From NCBI GenBank assembly GCA_905215035.1, contig CAJMOJ010000001.1, positions 18,460-82,459 of the forward strand: 64,000 nt of DNA. The letters are read 5' to 3'. This document shows positions 19,662 to 29,127 of the stretch, piece after piece; within the stretch, counting starts at the first letter, position 1, and every line of letters begins with the position of its first letter. The notes under the pieces were generated by a model. The model was given only the letters and a program-made list of their open reading frames with translations, was not told the origin of the DNA and did no database searches. Source of the DNA: an uncultured bacterium (GTDB lineage: Bacteria; Actinomycetota; Coriobacteriia; Coriobacteriales; Eggerthellaceae). The translations under genes and the position numbers were made by a program.

Positions 19662-20228
19662 ATGCTCTATGTTACGCGCCATGGGCAAACACCGTGGAAT
19701 GTACAAAACATTATTTGTGGCCGTACTGATGTGCCTCTAACCAATATGGGTGTTGAACAGGCATGCGCGACAGGGAAAGAGCTTGCCCAAGAAGGCATTG
19801 TCTTTGATCGGATTATTGCTTCACCTTTGCAACGCGCTCAAAATACGGCTTACTTGATCGCGCAAGAGATTGGTTTTGATGGGGATGCCATTGAGACTGA
19901 TGAGCGTATTATTGAGTTTGATTTTGGCGAGTTTGAGGGTCTTGACTGCGATTCAGAGCTCTATCTAGCTTATAAACCAGAGTTAGCACTTGGATTCCCC
20001 AAGGGGGAGTCGGCGCTTAAGGTAGCGCAACGTACTTACAATCTTATTGATGAGCTTAAAGAGCGTGCGCATACCCGCGCTGCTGAGAAGCTTTCTGAAG
20101 AGAATGTTCTTTTGGTTTGTCACGGATCGACAGCTCGCATCATTAACGCTTATTTCGAGCCAATGAGCATCGACGATTATATGACTTGGGCGCTTAATAA
20201 TGCGCAAGTTGTGTCATATCCCCTTTAA
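19662..20228 (+). CDS. Histidine phosphatase (phosphoglycerate mutase-like) family protein
   Basis: 188 residues. The catalytic motif RHGQTPWN near residue 6 carries the phosphorylated histidine, with the supporting arginine in IIASPLQRAQNTA, the acid catalyst Glu in IEFDFGEFEGLD and the second histidine in LLVCHGSTARII. These define the branch-1 histidine phosphatases; sequence cannot separate cofactor-independent phosphatases from true mutases, and the short length favours a phosphatase of unknown substrate. The ATG at 19662 follows AGAAAGGCGGGG. It stands 87 bases behind the MFS gene and may be read through with it. Confidence 0.85.
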   Translation: MLYVTRHGQTPWNVQNIICGRTDVPLTNMGVEQACATGKELAQEGIVFDRIIASPLQRAQNTAYLIAQEIGFDGDAIETDERIIEFDFGEFEGLDCDSELYLAYKPELALGFPKGESALKVAQRTYNLIDELKERAHTRAAEKLSEENVLLVCHGSTARIINAYFEPMSIDDYMTWALNNAQVVSYPL

Positions 20229-20409
20229 TGGGACTCCATAAAGTTTTGCTTTTCTTATAATTTGAGACAATGCAACCCTAGAAATTGATGGTTGAGGGTG
20301 GCACAATGAAACACGTCTCTTGTCGTGATGATTTTATATTGTGTGAGTTTGGTGTCATGTCATGATTGGTAACGTATCAATATACTATGAGACACTACTG
20401 ACGCACTTT

Positions 20410-20438
20410 TTGACATAGATGAGTTTCTCGTACAAGAT
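20410..20438 (+). promoter_or_regulatory. Possible dnaE promoter
   Basis: A perfect -35 hexamer TTGACA at 20410-20415 is followed 17 bases later by a poor -10 (CAAGAT), or 15 bases later by TACAAG. The dnaE start is about 25 bases downstream. The same word TACAAGATTT occurs upstream of the dCMP deaminase at 6151-6160, behind a TTGATG. Confidence 0.35.
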
Positions 20439-20462
20439 TTATGGCTGTATAGGGGTTTGAGC

Positions 20463-23400
20463 GTGGCATTTGTTCATCTTCATAATCACACGGAATACTC
20501 GCTTCTTGACGGAGCAACTAAGATTTATGACATGGTAAAACGTGCTGCTGATTTGGGCATGCCAGCAGTGGCAATTACCGACCATGGTGTAATGTCAGGC
20601 GTTCCTGAGCTTGCGGAAGCATGTGATAAGGTTAAAGCAGAAACAGGTAAATGGGTAAAGCCTATTTTTGGGTGTGAGATTTATTTTACTCCCGACTCTG
20701 AGCTCAAGCGTGAGGGTCGTCCCAATACTAATCACATGATTTTGCTCGCTAAGAACAATACGGGTTACCACAACTTAGTAAAGCTTGTGAGTGAGTCTCA
20801 TGTAGATAATTACTACTATCGCCCGCGCACAACTTTTGAAATGCTTGAGAAATATTCTGAGGGCATTATTGCAACAAGTGCGTGTATTGCAGGTATTGTA
20901 CAAGAGCATTTGCGTAATCATGATTTTGATGGCGCACTTGAATGGGCTCGCAAACTCGCGGGAATTTATGAACCAGGCGACTTTTATATTGAGCTCCAAG
21001 ATCAGGGTCTTGCTTTTGCTCGTCGTTCTGAAGAAAAAAATCCTAATGCAGAGAAGAAAACCCAGCGTGAACTCAATCAAGAGCTTACTAAGATTGCTGA
21101 AATCTTAGGCCTTAAAACTATTGCTACGAATGACTTTCACTATTTGGTGCAAGAAGATGCCTATGCGCAGGATATTATGCTTTGCATTGGCACTAATGCA
21201 AGCGTCAATACACCAGGAGATCAGCGCTTCAAATTTGAGAACGACCAGTTCTATATGAAAACAGAAGAAGAGATGCGCGAAGCGCTCAAGGATTTCCCTG
21301 AGGCGTGTGATAACACTGTTGAGTTGGCAGAAAAATGCAATGTTGAACTTGAGCGTGACTCGATTTTGCCTAAGTTCCCGCTTCCTGAAGGAGAGACTGA
21401 AGAGTCGTGGTTTAGGAAGCAATGCGAAAGGGGGCTAACGCGTCGTTATGGTGATCCATGGCCTGATGAAGTTCGCGAGCGTTATGAGCATGAGGCCTCC
21501 GTTATTATCCAGCAAGGTTTCCCTGCCTACTTTTTGATCGTGCAAGAATACATTCAATGGGCGCGTGATAATGGTATCGGTGTAGGACCAGGACGTGGTT
21601 CTGCTGCAGGCTCTATTGTTGCATATGCTCTCGGAATTACTGACATTGAGCCTCTATCAAACGGCTTGCTGTTTGAACGTTTTTTGTCAGTAGAACGTGT
21701 TGAGATGCCTGATATTGACGTTGACTTTGACGATGAGCGTCGTGGAGATGTTATTGAGCATGTTCGTCAAGTTTATGGCGAAGATCATGTGTCGGGTGTT
21801 ATCACCTTTGGCAAGATTAAAGCAAAGAATGCCTTACGTGATGCTGCGCGTGTATTGGATTATCCTTATTCAACAGGAGATAAGCTTTCTAAACTTATTG
21901 GGGATGCGTCAACTATTAAACAGGCGCTTGAAGAAAACCAAGATTTCAGGGCCGCTTATGAAACAGAGGCTGATTCTAAAGCTGTGATTGATGCAGCCAT
22001 CTCGATTGAGGGTCATGTTCGTGGTGAGGGCGTGCATGCATGTGCAACTATCATTTGCCGCGATCCTATGGCTGATCATATTCCTATGAAGCGTGACACT
22101 AAAGGTGGTGGCATCATCACCCAATATGATGGTCACTACACGCCTGATCTTGGCATGCTCAAGATGGACTTTTTGGGTCTGCGTACCTTAGGTGTATTGA
22201 CGCGTGCATGCAAGAACGTGAATGAGCGTTATGGGCTCAATCTTGTTCCAGAAGAGCTGCCTATTGATGATGAGGGTGCTTTTGCTCTTATGCGATCAGG
22301 TAATATGGATGGCTTATTCCAGGTGGAGTCAGCCCTCTATGTATCGTTGTTTAAGCGACTGCCACCTAAGCAGTTCTCTGACATTGTTGCATCCATCGCT
22401 CTTAATCGTCCCGGTCCTTTGGAGTCCGGCATGGTTGATGACTATGTTGCTGTTGCTTCTGGCAAAACGCCTGCGCATTATTATGATGATCGCTTGCGCG
22501 GTGTTTTGGAAGAAACGTATGGCACCATCGTCTACCAAGAGCAATTGATGCAGATTTCTATGGTTATGTCGGGCTTTAGTGCAGGTAAAGCTGACCGTTT
22601 GCGCAAGGCAATGGGTAAGAAAAAGCTCGACGTTATGATGCAGCTTAAAGATGACTGGTGTAATGGCGCGGTTGAAAACGGCTATGCGCTTGAGGTTGCA
22701 ACCAAGATTTGGGAAGACGCTGAGAAGTTCGCTCAGTATGCATTTAATAAATCGCATTCAGCGGCATATGCTGTTTTGGTTATGCGTACCGCTTACTTGA
22801 AGGCTCATTATCCCAATGAGTATATGGCGGCGACGTTGTCATCATATATGACCAAAAACGACCAACTCATTCGCTATATCGCAAGCTGCAATCATAATGG
22901 CACGCCTGTATTTCCTCCTGATATTAATTCATCCAATATGGAATTTACGCCTACTGATGAGGGCATTCGCTTTGGTCTTGCGGGCGTTCGTGGCGTTGGC
23001 GGTAAAGTAGTACAAGCTATTATTGACGAGCGTGAAGCAAACGGTCCGTTTAGTTCATTGCATGATTTTGTTAATCGTGTTGATGCGAGTGTCTATAATC
23101 GCAAAACGCTTGGAGCGCTTATTAAGGCGGGCGCATTTGATTCAACGGGGTATACCCGTAAACAGCTTATGTATTTTATCGATGAGACGCCGCTCTTGGA
23201 TGCTGCATCGAAGCGTCAGAAAGATCGCTCTGCAGGGCAAGTTTCTATGTTTGATATGTTTGCAGACGTGCAGGATTCGGGCTTTGAAGACGATATTCCT
23301 GATCCGGATGGAGTTGAATGGGACAAGCGTACCTTGCTTGCCTTTGAAAAAGACATTTTGAAAATGTATGTTTCTGACCACCCCTTAAAGCCCTATGAAC

Positions 23401-24005
23401 GAAGCTTGCGTCGCGTTACTAAATACAATATGGGAGAACTTTCTGAGCGGGAAAAAGCTATTAAGTCAGCCACCTTTGCTGGCATGGTGACTAATGTTTC
23501 TATTCGCCGCACTAAGCGCGAGACCCTTATGGCCTCTTTTGATTTGGAAGACACAACAGGGCATATTGAGTGCATTTGTTTTGACTATGAGAAAAATCAA
23601 GAGGCGCTTCATGAAGATGCGATCGTTTCCGTAAAGGCAAAATTTGAAGTAACTGATCGCGGGAGACAACTCGTTGTGTATGAAGTTTCTCGTCTTGATG
23701 AGAAACTCGAATCTAACGACTTATCTGATTATCCTTTTATGGAGCTATCAGTTAAAGCGCAGGAGATGAATCAAATCACAGCATCACGGTTGATGGATAT
23801 TTTAAACGCTAATAAAGGTAACGATCCTTTTGTTCTGTTCATTGAACATGCTGATGGTGGCCGTACGCGTGCTGATATTCCTCTTGGTGTTAATTCGGAG
23901 AGTGCGCCATTGAAAGGCATGCTCAAAGAACTCTTTGGAAGAAAAGTGTGGACCTGTGCTTCTGACAAGATGCATGAGCAAAAAGCAGCAGAACAAATTG
24001 CATAA
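20463..24005 (+). CDS. dnaE: DNA polymerase III alpha subunit
   Basis: About 1,180 residues; the replicative polymerase catalytic subunit of the DnaE type. Domains in order: PHP domain (about 1-275) beginning FVHLHNHTEYSLLDG, the C-family polymerase palm with PDIDVDFDDERRGD (catalytic Asp-417/419 region) and KMDFLGLRTLG (Asp-569), a helix-hairpin-helix region near GVRGVGGKVVQAI, and an OB fold near residue 1000 (FAGMVTNVSIRRTKRE). GTG at 20463 is favoured because AGGGGT lies six bases upstream; a TTG at 20457 would add two residues. There is no epsilon-type exonuclease insert, so it is not PolC. truA follows after 15 bases. Confidence 0.97.
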   Translation: MAFVHLHNHTEYSLLDGATKIYDMVKRAADLGMPAVAITDHGVMSGVPELAEACDKVKAETGKWVKPIFGCEIYFTPDSELKREGRPNTNHMILLAKNNTGYHNLVKLVSESHVDNYYYRPRTTFEMLEKYSEGIIATSACIAGIVQEHLRNHDFDGALEWARKLAGIYEPGDFYIELQDQGLAFARRSEEKNPNAEKKTQRELNQELTKIAEILGLKTIATNDFHYLVQEDAYAQDIMLCIGTNASVNTPGDQRFKFENDQFYMKTEEEMREALKDFPEACDNTVELAEKCNVELERDSILPKFPLPEGETEESWFRKQCERGLTRRYGDPWPDEVRERYEHEASVIIQQGFPAYFLIVQEYIQWARDNGIGVGPGRGSAAGSIVAYALGITDIEPLSNGLLFERFLSVERVEMPDIDVDFDDERRGDVIEHVRQVYGEDHVSGVITFGKIKAKNALRDAARVLDYPYSTGDKLSKLIGDASTIKQALEENQDFRAAYETEADSKAVIDAAISIEGHVRGEGVHACATIICRDPMADHIPMKRDTKGGGIITQYDGHYTPDLGMLKMDFLGLRTLGVLTRACKNVNERYGLNLVPEELPIDDEGAFALMRSGNMDGLFQVESALYVSLFKRLPPKQFSDIVASIALNRPGPLESGMVDDYVAVASGKTPAHYYDDRLRGVLEETYGTIVYQEQLMQISMVMSGFSAGKADRLRKAMGKKKLDVMMQLKDDWCNGAVENGYALEVATKIWEDAEKFAQYAFNKSHSAAYAVLVMRTAYLKAHYPNEYMAATLSSYMTKNDQLIRYIASCNHNGTPVFPPDINSSNMEFTPTDEGIRFGLAGVRGVGGKVVQAIIDEREANGPFSSLHDFVNRVDASVYNRKTLGALIKAGAFDSTGYTRKQLMYFIDETPLLDAASKRQKDRSAGQVSMFDMFADVQDSGFEDDIPDPDGVEWDKRTLLAFEKDILKMYVSDHPLKPYERSLRRVTKYNMGELSEREKAIKSATFAGMVTNVSIRRTKRETLMASFDLEDTTGHIECICFDYEKNQEALHEDAIVSVKAKFEVTDRGRQLVVYEVSRLDEKLESNDLSDYPFMELSVKAQEMNQITASRLMDILNANKGNDPFVLFIEHADGGRTRADIPLGVNSESAPLKGMLKELFGRKVWTCASDKMHEQKAAEQIA

Positions 24006-24020
24006 AACAAGGAACTATCA

Positions 24021-24989
24021 ATGACTAGCCAAATGCCAATTTCGGAACATGACCAAGCATTAAATAGCTTTGAGTCGGCAGTATTCGGAGCGCTTGTTCC
24101 TGAAGATACCCTTTTGTCGAATGATGACGCATCTGTTCCTGAAGAAGATTTGGGATTGACTGATGAGGGGAACGTTGTTGTTGCCCTGACGCTTTCATAT
24201 AACGGCGGAGCCTTTTCCGGTTTTGCAAAACAGCCAGGTCAGTTAACGGTACAAGGCTCTTTGGAAGATGCGCTTAAGACCGTATATCGTCATAAGGTTG
24301 AAACAACGTGTGCTGGGCGCACTGATGCAGGGGTGCATGCAATTGGTCAAGTAATTTCTTTTGAGATTACTCCCGAAGAATGGGAAGAACGCTCTGCAAA
24401 AAAATTGATGAAATCTCTAAACGCGCTTACCCATGGGTCAGTTACCGTGCGTGCTGCAGAGCGTAAAAAGGCAGATTTTTCAGCGCGTTTTTCAGCGGTA
24501 AGTCGTACGTATCGTTATTTCATATCAACTGCTCCAGCGAACCCTCTTTTAATGAGTGGATTTTGTTGGCATGTGGGCAAAAAACTTGATATTGAAGCGA
24601 TGCGTGAGGCGGCTCAGTACCTTATTGGGGAACATGATTTTAAGAGCTTTTGTAAAGCTGAATCAGCTAAAGATAAGCCAACCCATCGCAATGTGATTGA
24701 AATTCTTTTTGATGAATGTTCTATATGGAATGATGAGATGCTTGTTATCACGGTAACGGGTAACGCCTTTCTCCATTCTATGGTGCGTACTATGGTGGGG
24801 ACTTTGGTTTCTGTGGGTAATGGTCTTCATGAACCCGCATGGATCAATGAGGTGCTTGAGGCGTGCGATAGAACCGCTGCGGGAGAGAATGCTCCTGCGT
24901 GCGGGCTCGTGTTTTGGAGTGTTGATTACGAGGGAGAGCGCGTTTATACCCCCGAAGTGTTCCCTGCTTCTGCCAATATTGGGGTATGA
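24021..24989 (+). CDS. truA: tRNA pseudouridine synthase A, with long acidic N-terminus
   Basis: 322 residues. Converts uridines 38-40 of the tRNA anticodon arm to pseudouridine. The catalytic aspartate is Asp-102 in AGRTDAGVHAIGQV; SARFSAVSRTYRYFI and FLHSMVRTMVGTL are the other family motifs. About 50 acidic N-terminal residues precede the catalytic domain (which begins VVVALTLSYNGGAFSGF), compared with only a few in most TruA proteins. The ATG at 24021 follows AAGGAAC, 15 bases after dnaE. The acidic extension has no recognised role. Confidence 0.94.
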   Translation: MTSQMPISEHDQALNSFESAVFGALVPEDTLLSNDDASVPEEDLGLTDEGNVVVALTLSYNGGAFSGFAKQPGQLTVQGSLEDALKTVYRHKVETTCAGRTDAGVHAIGQVISFEITPEEWEERSAKKLMKSLNALTHGSVTVRAAERKKADFSARFSAVSRTYRYFISTAPANPLLMSGFCWHVGKKLDIEAMREAAQYLIGEHDFKSFCKAESAKDKPTHRNVIEILFDECSIWNDEMLVITVTGNAFLHSMVRTMVGTLVSVGNGLHEPAWINEVLEACDRTAAGENAPACGLVFWSVDYEGERVYTPEVFPASANIGV

Positions 24990-25026
24990 AGCGATTCATA
25001 CTGATGACGGCCATACTAATGATGAG

Positions 25027-25806
25027 ATGTCGTCGCAGGAGGGAATGGAATCGGGCGTAGGTGTGTATAAAGATCCTGATGCGGTAACACTAACCGGCGC
25101 GCAAGCACAAGCGGTTATTCAAGCAGTTCGTGCTGCGCAAGCAGCAAAAGAGGCAGGATTTGCGCTTCTTACCGATGAAGAGGCCGTGCAAGCAGCGTTG
25201 GATTCTTTGAGTGCGCCCTCCGTAACCCAGCAGGCTTCTCCTTTAGGACAAACAACACCCATGCCGGCGGTTGAAGACACGTTAGAAGATAGCCATCGCG
25301 TTAGCGGCAGCACAGAGGGGCATCCAGCGTTTCATGATGTTGCAGAAAACGAAGAGCCAGATTATGTTGTGGGCGATTACGAAGATGTTCTGCGCTTCTG
25401 GGAAGGGCCTGATAGCCAGCAGACTGAGGGTGATAAGGATAAGGGTCTTTTTAGCAAGTTATTTGGTCGTAAAAAGACCGGATTTGAAGCTGAAGAGCGC
25501 TTTGTTATTCCGCGTGGTACCGGCGAGATTGAAATGACGGGATCAGTTTTTTCTGAAGTCAATCATCTTGAAGAAGATGAGAATGGCCAGCATTATGTTT
25601 TTGATGCATCGCAAGCAACGGGCTCGATGCCAAAGGTTTCTGATCCTAAGATGAGTCAAACTGCTTCAGCAGCCACTTCTTGCGTTGATCCTGCTCAAAC
25701 TGAACAGGGCGTATTTGGTGAGGTTGCGTGGGAAGATGATCTCGAAAATACACTTGATGAGGCAGGCAATCCCATAGGAACCAAAACTCTTACTTCGGGA
25801 GAATAA
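25027..25806 (+). CDS. Acidic hypothetical protein downstream of truA
   Basis: 259 residues, unrecognised. It is rich in Glu, Asp, Gln and Ser, has no membrane segment and appears largely disordered; an Ala/Gln-rich helix at about 20-55 (GAQAQAVIQAVRAAQAAKEA) and a short basic patch LFSKLFGRKKTGF near residue 145 stand out. The start is unsure: the ATG at 25027 lacks a clear ribosome binding site, while an ATG at 25045 follows AGGAGGG at too short a distance. The reading frame continues upstream inside truA without other starts. It begins 37 bases after truA and may be in one transcript with dnaE and truA. Confidence 0.6.
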   Translation: MSSQEGMESGVGVYKDPDAVTLTGAQAQAVIQAVRAAQAAKEAGFALLTDEEAVQAALDSLSAPSVTQQASPLGQTTPMPAVEDTLEDSHRVSGSTEGHPAFHDVAENEEPDYVVGDYEDVLRFWEGPDSQQTEGDKDKGLFSKLFGRKKTGFEAEERFVIPRGTGEIEMTGSVFSEVNHLEEDENGQHYVFDASQATGSMPKVSDPKMSQTASAATSCVDPAQTEQGVFGEVAWEDDLENTLDEAGNPIGTKTLTSGE

Positions 25807-26016
25807 AACACAGGATTGGTTCGCAAAGGATTAAAGAGGCTTTTCCATAAGCATAAAATGCACCATATTCCAAAACATGGTACATTTCACTAAATCATAC
25901 GAATCTCTTACAACATGTTGCCGCCTTGTTTAAGTATGACGCTCTTGTTGCGTGAAACTCTTTTATCTGGATTACGGTAAGAGAGGTAGAAAAACCTCAG
26001 CAAGGGAGGCAATATC

Positions 26017-26223
26017 ATGGACGATAAGATTACACTTACTGGTCAAGGTAATGAAGCAGAAAACGCTTCTATTATGGAAGATGCAATTGATGCTGATGTA
26101 TTAGCTCAAAACCAAAAGGATTTTACGGATGGAGAACCAACAAATCCTGTTACCGGTAACGACTTCGATCAAGCATATGTGGATTGCATTAAAGAAACAG
26201 ATTCCTCAGATGCATGTGCATAG
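26017..26223 (+). CDS. Small acidic hypothetical protein
   Basis: 68 residues with a strong ribosome binding site (GGGAGG, seven bases before the ATG) and its own terminator, so it is likely expressed as a single gene. It is very acidic, has two cysteines near the C-terminus (DCIKETDSSDACA) and no membrane segment. No family recognised. The 210-base gap upstream holds only a short GAGGT-ACCTC hairpin just before the ribosome binding site and no convincing promoter pair. Confidence 0.6.
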   Translation: MDDKITLTGQGNEAENASIMEDAIDADVLAQNQKDFTDGEPTNPVTGNDFDQAYVDCIKETDSSDACA

Positions 26224-26250
26224 TCGATAGACGAGGATCTTAGTGATAGG

Positions 26251-26303
26251 AACCTCTCGCGTGGGTAGGCAAAAGACTAGCCGACCTACGTGAGAGGTTT
26301 TTT
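26251..26303 (+). terminator. Strong rho-independent terminator
   Basis: A 16-bp stem, AACCTCTCGCGTGGGT with ACCTACGTGAGAGGTT (two G-U pairs), is followed by TTTTTT-like sequence. It ends the transcript of the 68-residue protein. Confidence 0.9.
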
Positions 26304-26447
26304 GCGTTATGAAGAACGAGGTACCGCTCAAACGATCGCCTTTTTCCTACCTGTCCTCAAATAAACAACGTACTATACACTGGTTGTCTATAGCTGCTTG
26401 GGTATACTTATCCGACGCATGCGAATTGATACCTATGAGGATTAGCT

Positions 26448-27839
26448 ATGACATTAATATCTACTGAAGAAGAAAAATCTCATCGTGCTCAATGGTCCGG
26501 AAAGTGGGCTTTTATTTTAGCTGCTGCGGCTTCTGCGGTCGGATTGGGAAATTTATGGCGTTTTCCTTATCTTGCTGCCAAATACGGCGGCGGCATGTTT
26601 CTTATTACTTACTTGATTTTGGTTTTCACTTTTGGTGTATCGCTCCTTTTGCTGGAATTAGCACTGGGACGCAAAACAGGTCTTTCTGCAATTGGTGCGT
26701 TTAAGGCATTTGGAAAAAAATATGCCTTTATTGGCGTATTTGCTTCATTAATCCCGTTCATTATTACGCCTTATTACTTTGTAATTGGTGGTTGGGTCAC
26801 AAAATACTTTGCAGCCTATATTGCCGATGGTCCTCTTGCGCTTGCTGATCCTACTTACTTTGGCACCTTTATTACCGCACCTTTCGAGACTTATATTTGG
26901 ATGTTTATCTTTATTGCAATCGTCTTTTTCGTTGTCTCGCGTGGTGTTAAGGGCGGTATTGAAAAGGCTAACTTGGTCATGATGCCACTTTTGATCCTGT
27001 TTGCTATTTTGCTTGCGGGTTATACGCTTTTGCAGCCAGGTGCTATGGAGGGCGCAGCATTTTATCTCATTCCTGATTGGTCTAAATTTAGTCCTGAGTT
27101 GGTTATCTCTGCATTAGGTCAGATGTTTTTCTCTCTTTCTTTGGCGATGGGCATTATGATTACCTATGGCTCATATCTTGATAAGAAAGAGTCTTTGACA
27201 TCAAGCGCTATCCGCATTGGTGGTTTTGATATTGGCGTATCATTCCTTGCTGGTCTTATGATTATTCCTGCAGCATTTATTGCTCTTGGCTCAGGAGATG
27301 CGGTCATTGAGAATTCTGGCCCTGGCTTAATGTTTGTTATTTTGCCTCAAATGTTTGCTGATTTTGGCGGTGCAGCACTTATTATTGGTGCCGTATTTTT
27401 CTTATTGGTATTATTTGCGGCACTCACTTCTGCTATTTCATTGACTGAGACATGCGTATCTATTGTTGCAGACGGAGCACATTGGGAACGCAAAAAAGCC
27501 ATGATTGTTACGTTTGTAGTTATTGCTGCAGCAGCAATTGTTGTTAATCTTGGCTATAATGGCTTGTCCTTTATTCAACCAATGGGTGAAGGATCGTCGA
27601 TTCTTGACTTTGCGGACTTCCTGTCCAATTCTGTCATGATGCCTTTGGCTGCTTTGATGACTTGTATCTTTGTTGGTTGGATTATTAAGCCTGATACCTT
27701 GGTCTTTGAAATTAAGATTTCGAGCCCCTTTAAGTTGGAAAAACCTTGGGTTGTGATGATTAAATACATCGCCCCAGTACTTATCATTATTATTTTGATT
27801 GCCTACGTTGCTGCTCAATTTGGCTTGTTTGCAATGTAG
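26448..27839 (+). CDS. Sodium-dependent transporter of the NSS (SNF) family
   Basis: 463 residues with 11-12 membrane helices. The first helix carries ASAVGLGNLWRFPYLAAKYGGG, the signature of neurotransmitter:sodium symporters, with the unwound glycine and sodium-site residues. Bacterial members such as LeuT, TnaT and MhsT carry amino acids (Leu, Trp and others); the substrate here cannot be read from sequence. The length is below that of LeuT (519), as in many prokaryotic short NSS proteins with 11 helices. The ATG at 26448 follows TGAGGATTA. ychF begins 30 bases downstream. Confidence 0.9.
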   Translation: MTLISTEEEKSHRAQWSGKWAFILAAAASAVGLGNLWRFPYLAAKYGGGMFLITYLILVFTFGVSLLLLELALGRKTGLSAIGAFKAFGKKYAFIGVFASLIPFIITPYYFVIGGWVTKYFAAYIADGPLALADPTYFGTFITAPFETYIWMFIFIAIVFFVVSRGVKGGIEKANLVMMPLLILFAILLAGYTLLQPGAMEGAAFYLIPDWSKFSPELVISALGQMFFSLSLAMGIMITYGSYLDKKESLTSSAIRIGGFDIGVSFLAGLMIIPAAFIALGSGDAVIENSGPGLMFVILPQMFADFGGAALIIGAVFFLLVLFAALTSAISLTETCVSIVADGAHWERKKAMIVTFVVIAAAAIVVNLGYNGLSFIQPMGEGSSILDFADFLSNSVMMPLAALMTCIFVGWIIKPDTLVFEIKISSPFKLEKPWVVMIKYIAPVLIIIILIAYVAAQFGLFAM

Positions 27840-27869
27840 AAGATCTTTTTGGAAGGAGACGTCGTATTT

Positions 27870-28943
27870 ATGGCGTTGTCAATTGGTATTGTTGGATTGC
27901 CTAATGTTGGAAAGTCAACGCTCTTTACCGCACTGACTAATAAAGGCGGCTTAGCGGCAAATTATCCCTTTGCTACCATTGAGCCCAATGTTGGTGTTGT
28001 ACCAGTGCCTGATAAACGTTTGGATAGACTTGCAGAAATTGTCAATCCATCTCGTATTGTGCCTGCAACCGTTGAATTTGTTGATATTGCGGGTTTGGTT
28101 GAGGGTGCTTCTCAGGGTGAGGGTCTTGGCAATCAGTTCCTGCACAATATTCGTGAGACTGATGCAATTTGTGAGGTAGTGCGCTTCTTTTCTGACCCTG
28201 ATGTCGTTCACGTTGCAGGAAAAGTTGATCCTGCAAGTGACGTTGAAACTATCAAGACAGAACTTGTTTTAGCTGATTTGGGAACTATTGAAAAAGCTAA
28301 GCCTCGTTTAGAAAAAGAAGCTAAGCGTGATAAAAATGCGGCTCACAAGCTTGAGGTAGTTGCTAAGGTTGAGGCGGGTCTCAATGAAGGTAAGCGTGCA
28401 CGCATGCTTGACTTGAGTGAAGAAGAGCAGGAGTTGATTTATGATCTTCATCTGCTCACCATGAAGCCTATGCTCTACATTGCTAATGTGGACGAAGATC
28501 AGCTTGATGCTGATCTAGCTGAGATTGATGGTGTTAAGCCGGTTCCTATCAGTGCAAAAGTTGAGGCTGATTTAGCTGAGCTTGATGCAGAAGAAGCGTC
28601 TGAGTATTTAGAAGCGCTTGGACTCGAGGAATCAGGTCTCGCACGTTTAGTACGTGAAGCTTATCATCTCTTAGGTCTTCAAAGTTACTTTACGGCGGGT
28701 GAGCTTGAGGTGAAAGCATGGACTATCCCTATTGGTGCAAAAGCTCCTCAGGCTGCAGGCGTTATTCATTCAGATTTCGAGAAAAATTTCATCAAGGCAG
28801 AAACAGCAAGTTTTGAGGATTATTCGGAATTAGGTGGAGAAGCGGGCTGTCGCGCTGCTGGCAAATTACGTCAAGAGGGCAAAGAGTATGTTGTTCAAGA
28901 TGGTGACGTCATGCATTTTAAGACAGGGGTAAGTAAAAAGTAG
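27870..28943 (+). CDS. ychF: Redox-regulated ATPase YchF (Obg-like)
   Basis: 357 residues, normal for YchF/OLA1. A TRAFAC-class P-loop protein that prefers ATP over GTP and binds ribosomes. P-loop GLPNVGKST is at about residues 8-16; the nucleotide-specificity motif is the unusual NVDED (usually NxxE in YchF, replacing NKxD), in agreement with ATP preference. The C-terminal TGS-like domain has [17 protein letters not shown] and [23 protein letters not shown]. The ATG at 27870 follows AAGGAGA; the in-frame TTG at 27849 precedes the ribosome binding site and is rejected. Confidence 0.95.
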   Translation: MALSIGIVGLPNVGKSTLFTALTNKGGLAANYPFATIEPNVGVVPVPDKRLDRLAEIVNPSRIVPATVEFVDIAGLVEGASQGEGLGNQFLHNIRETDAICEVVRFFSDPDVVHVAGKVDPASDVETIKTELVLADLGTIEKAKPRLEKEAKRDKNAAHKLEVVAKVEAGLNEGKRARMLDLSEEEQELIYDLHLLTMKPMLYIANVDEDQLDADLAEIDGVKPVPISAKVEADLAELDAEEASEYLEALGLEESGLARLVREAYHLLGLQSYFTAGELEVKAWTIPIGAKAPQAAGVIHSDFEKNFIKAETASFEDYSELGGEAGCRAAGKLRQEGKEYVVQDGDVMHFKTGVSKK

Positions 28944-28948
28944 CTTCC

Positions 28949-28974
28949 AAAAAACTTTTATCAAAAAGTTTTTT
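28949..28974 (+). terminator. A/T-rich hairpin terminator after ychF
   Basis: An 11-bp perfect stem, AAAAAACTTTT with AAAAGTTTTTT, around a four-base loop. Because both arms end in A or T runs it could work in either direction. It is the first of two tandem hairpins. Confidence 0.7.
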
Positions 28975-28999
28975 GTAAAACTGATGTGCTGTATTCTAT

Positions 29000-29030
29000 G
29001 ATGCTCTGCAAATTTGTGGAGCATCTTTTT
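29000..29030 (+). terminator. Second hairpin terminator after ychF
   Basis: GATGCTC pairs with GAGCATC, the stem continues inward through CTGCAAA/TTTGTGG with G-U pairs, and TTTTT follows. It reinforces the preceding hairpin and isolates the AKR-lar transcript downstream. Confidence 0.75.
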
Positions 29031-29127
29031 GCATATGATTGAAGGTCTTTAGTATGATGAGAAATGCATAACTGTGTTATGTAACTATGCTGTGCAAAAG
29101 GCACAAGCGTAAGAAGAGGGGTGTCTT

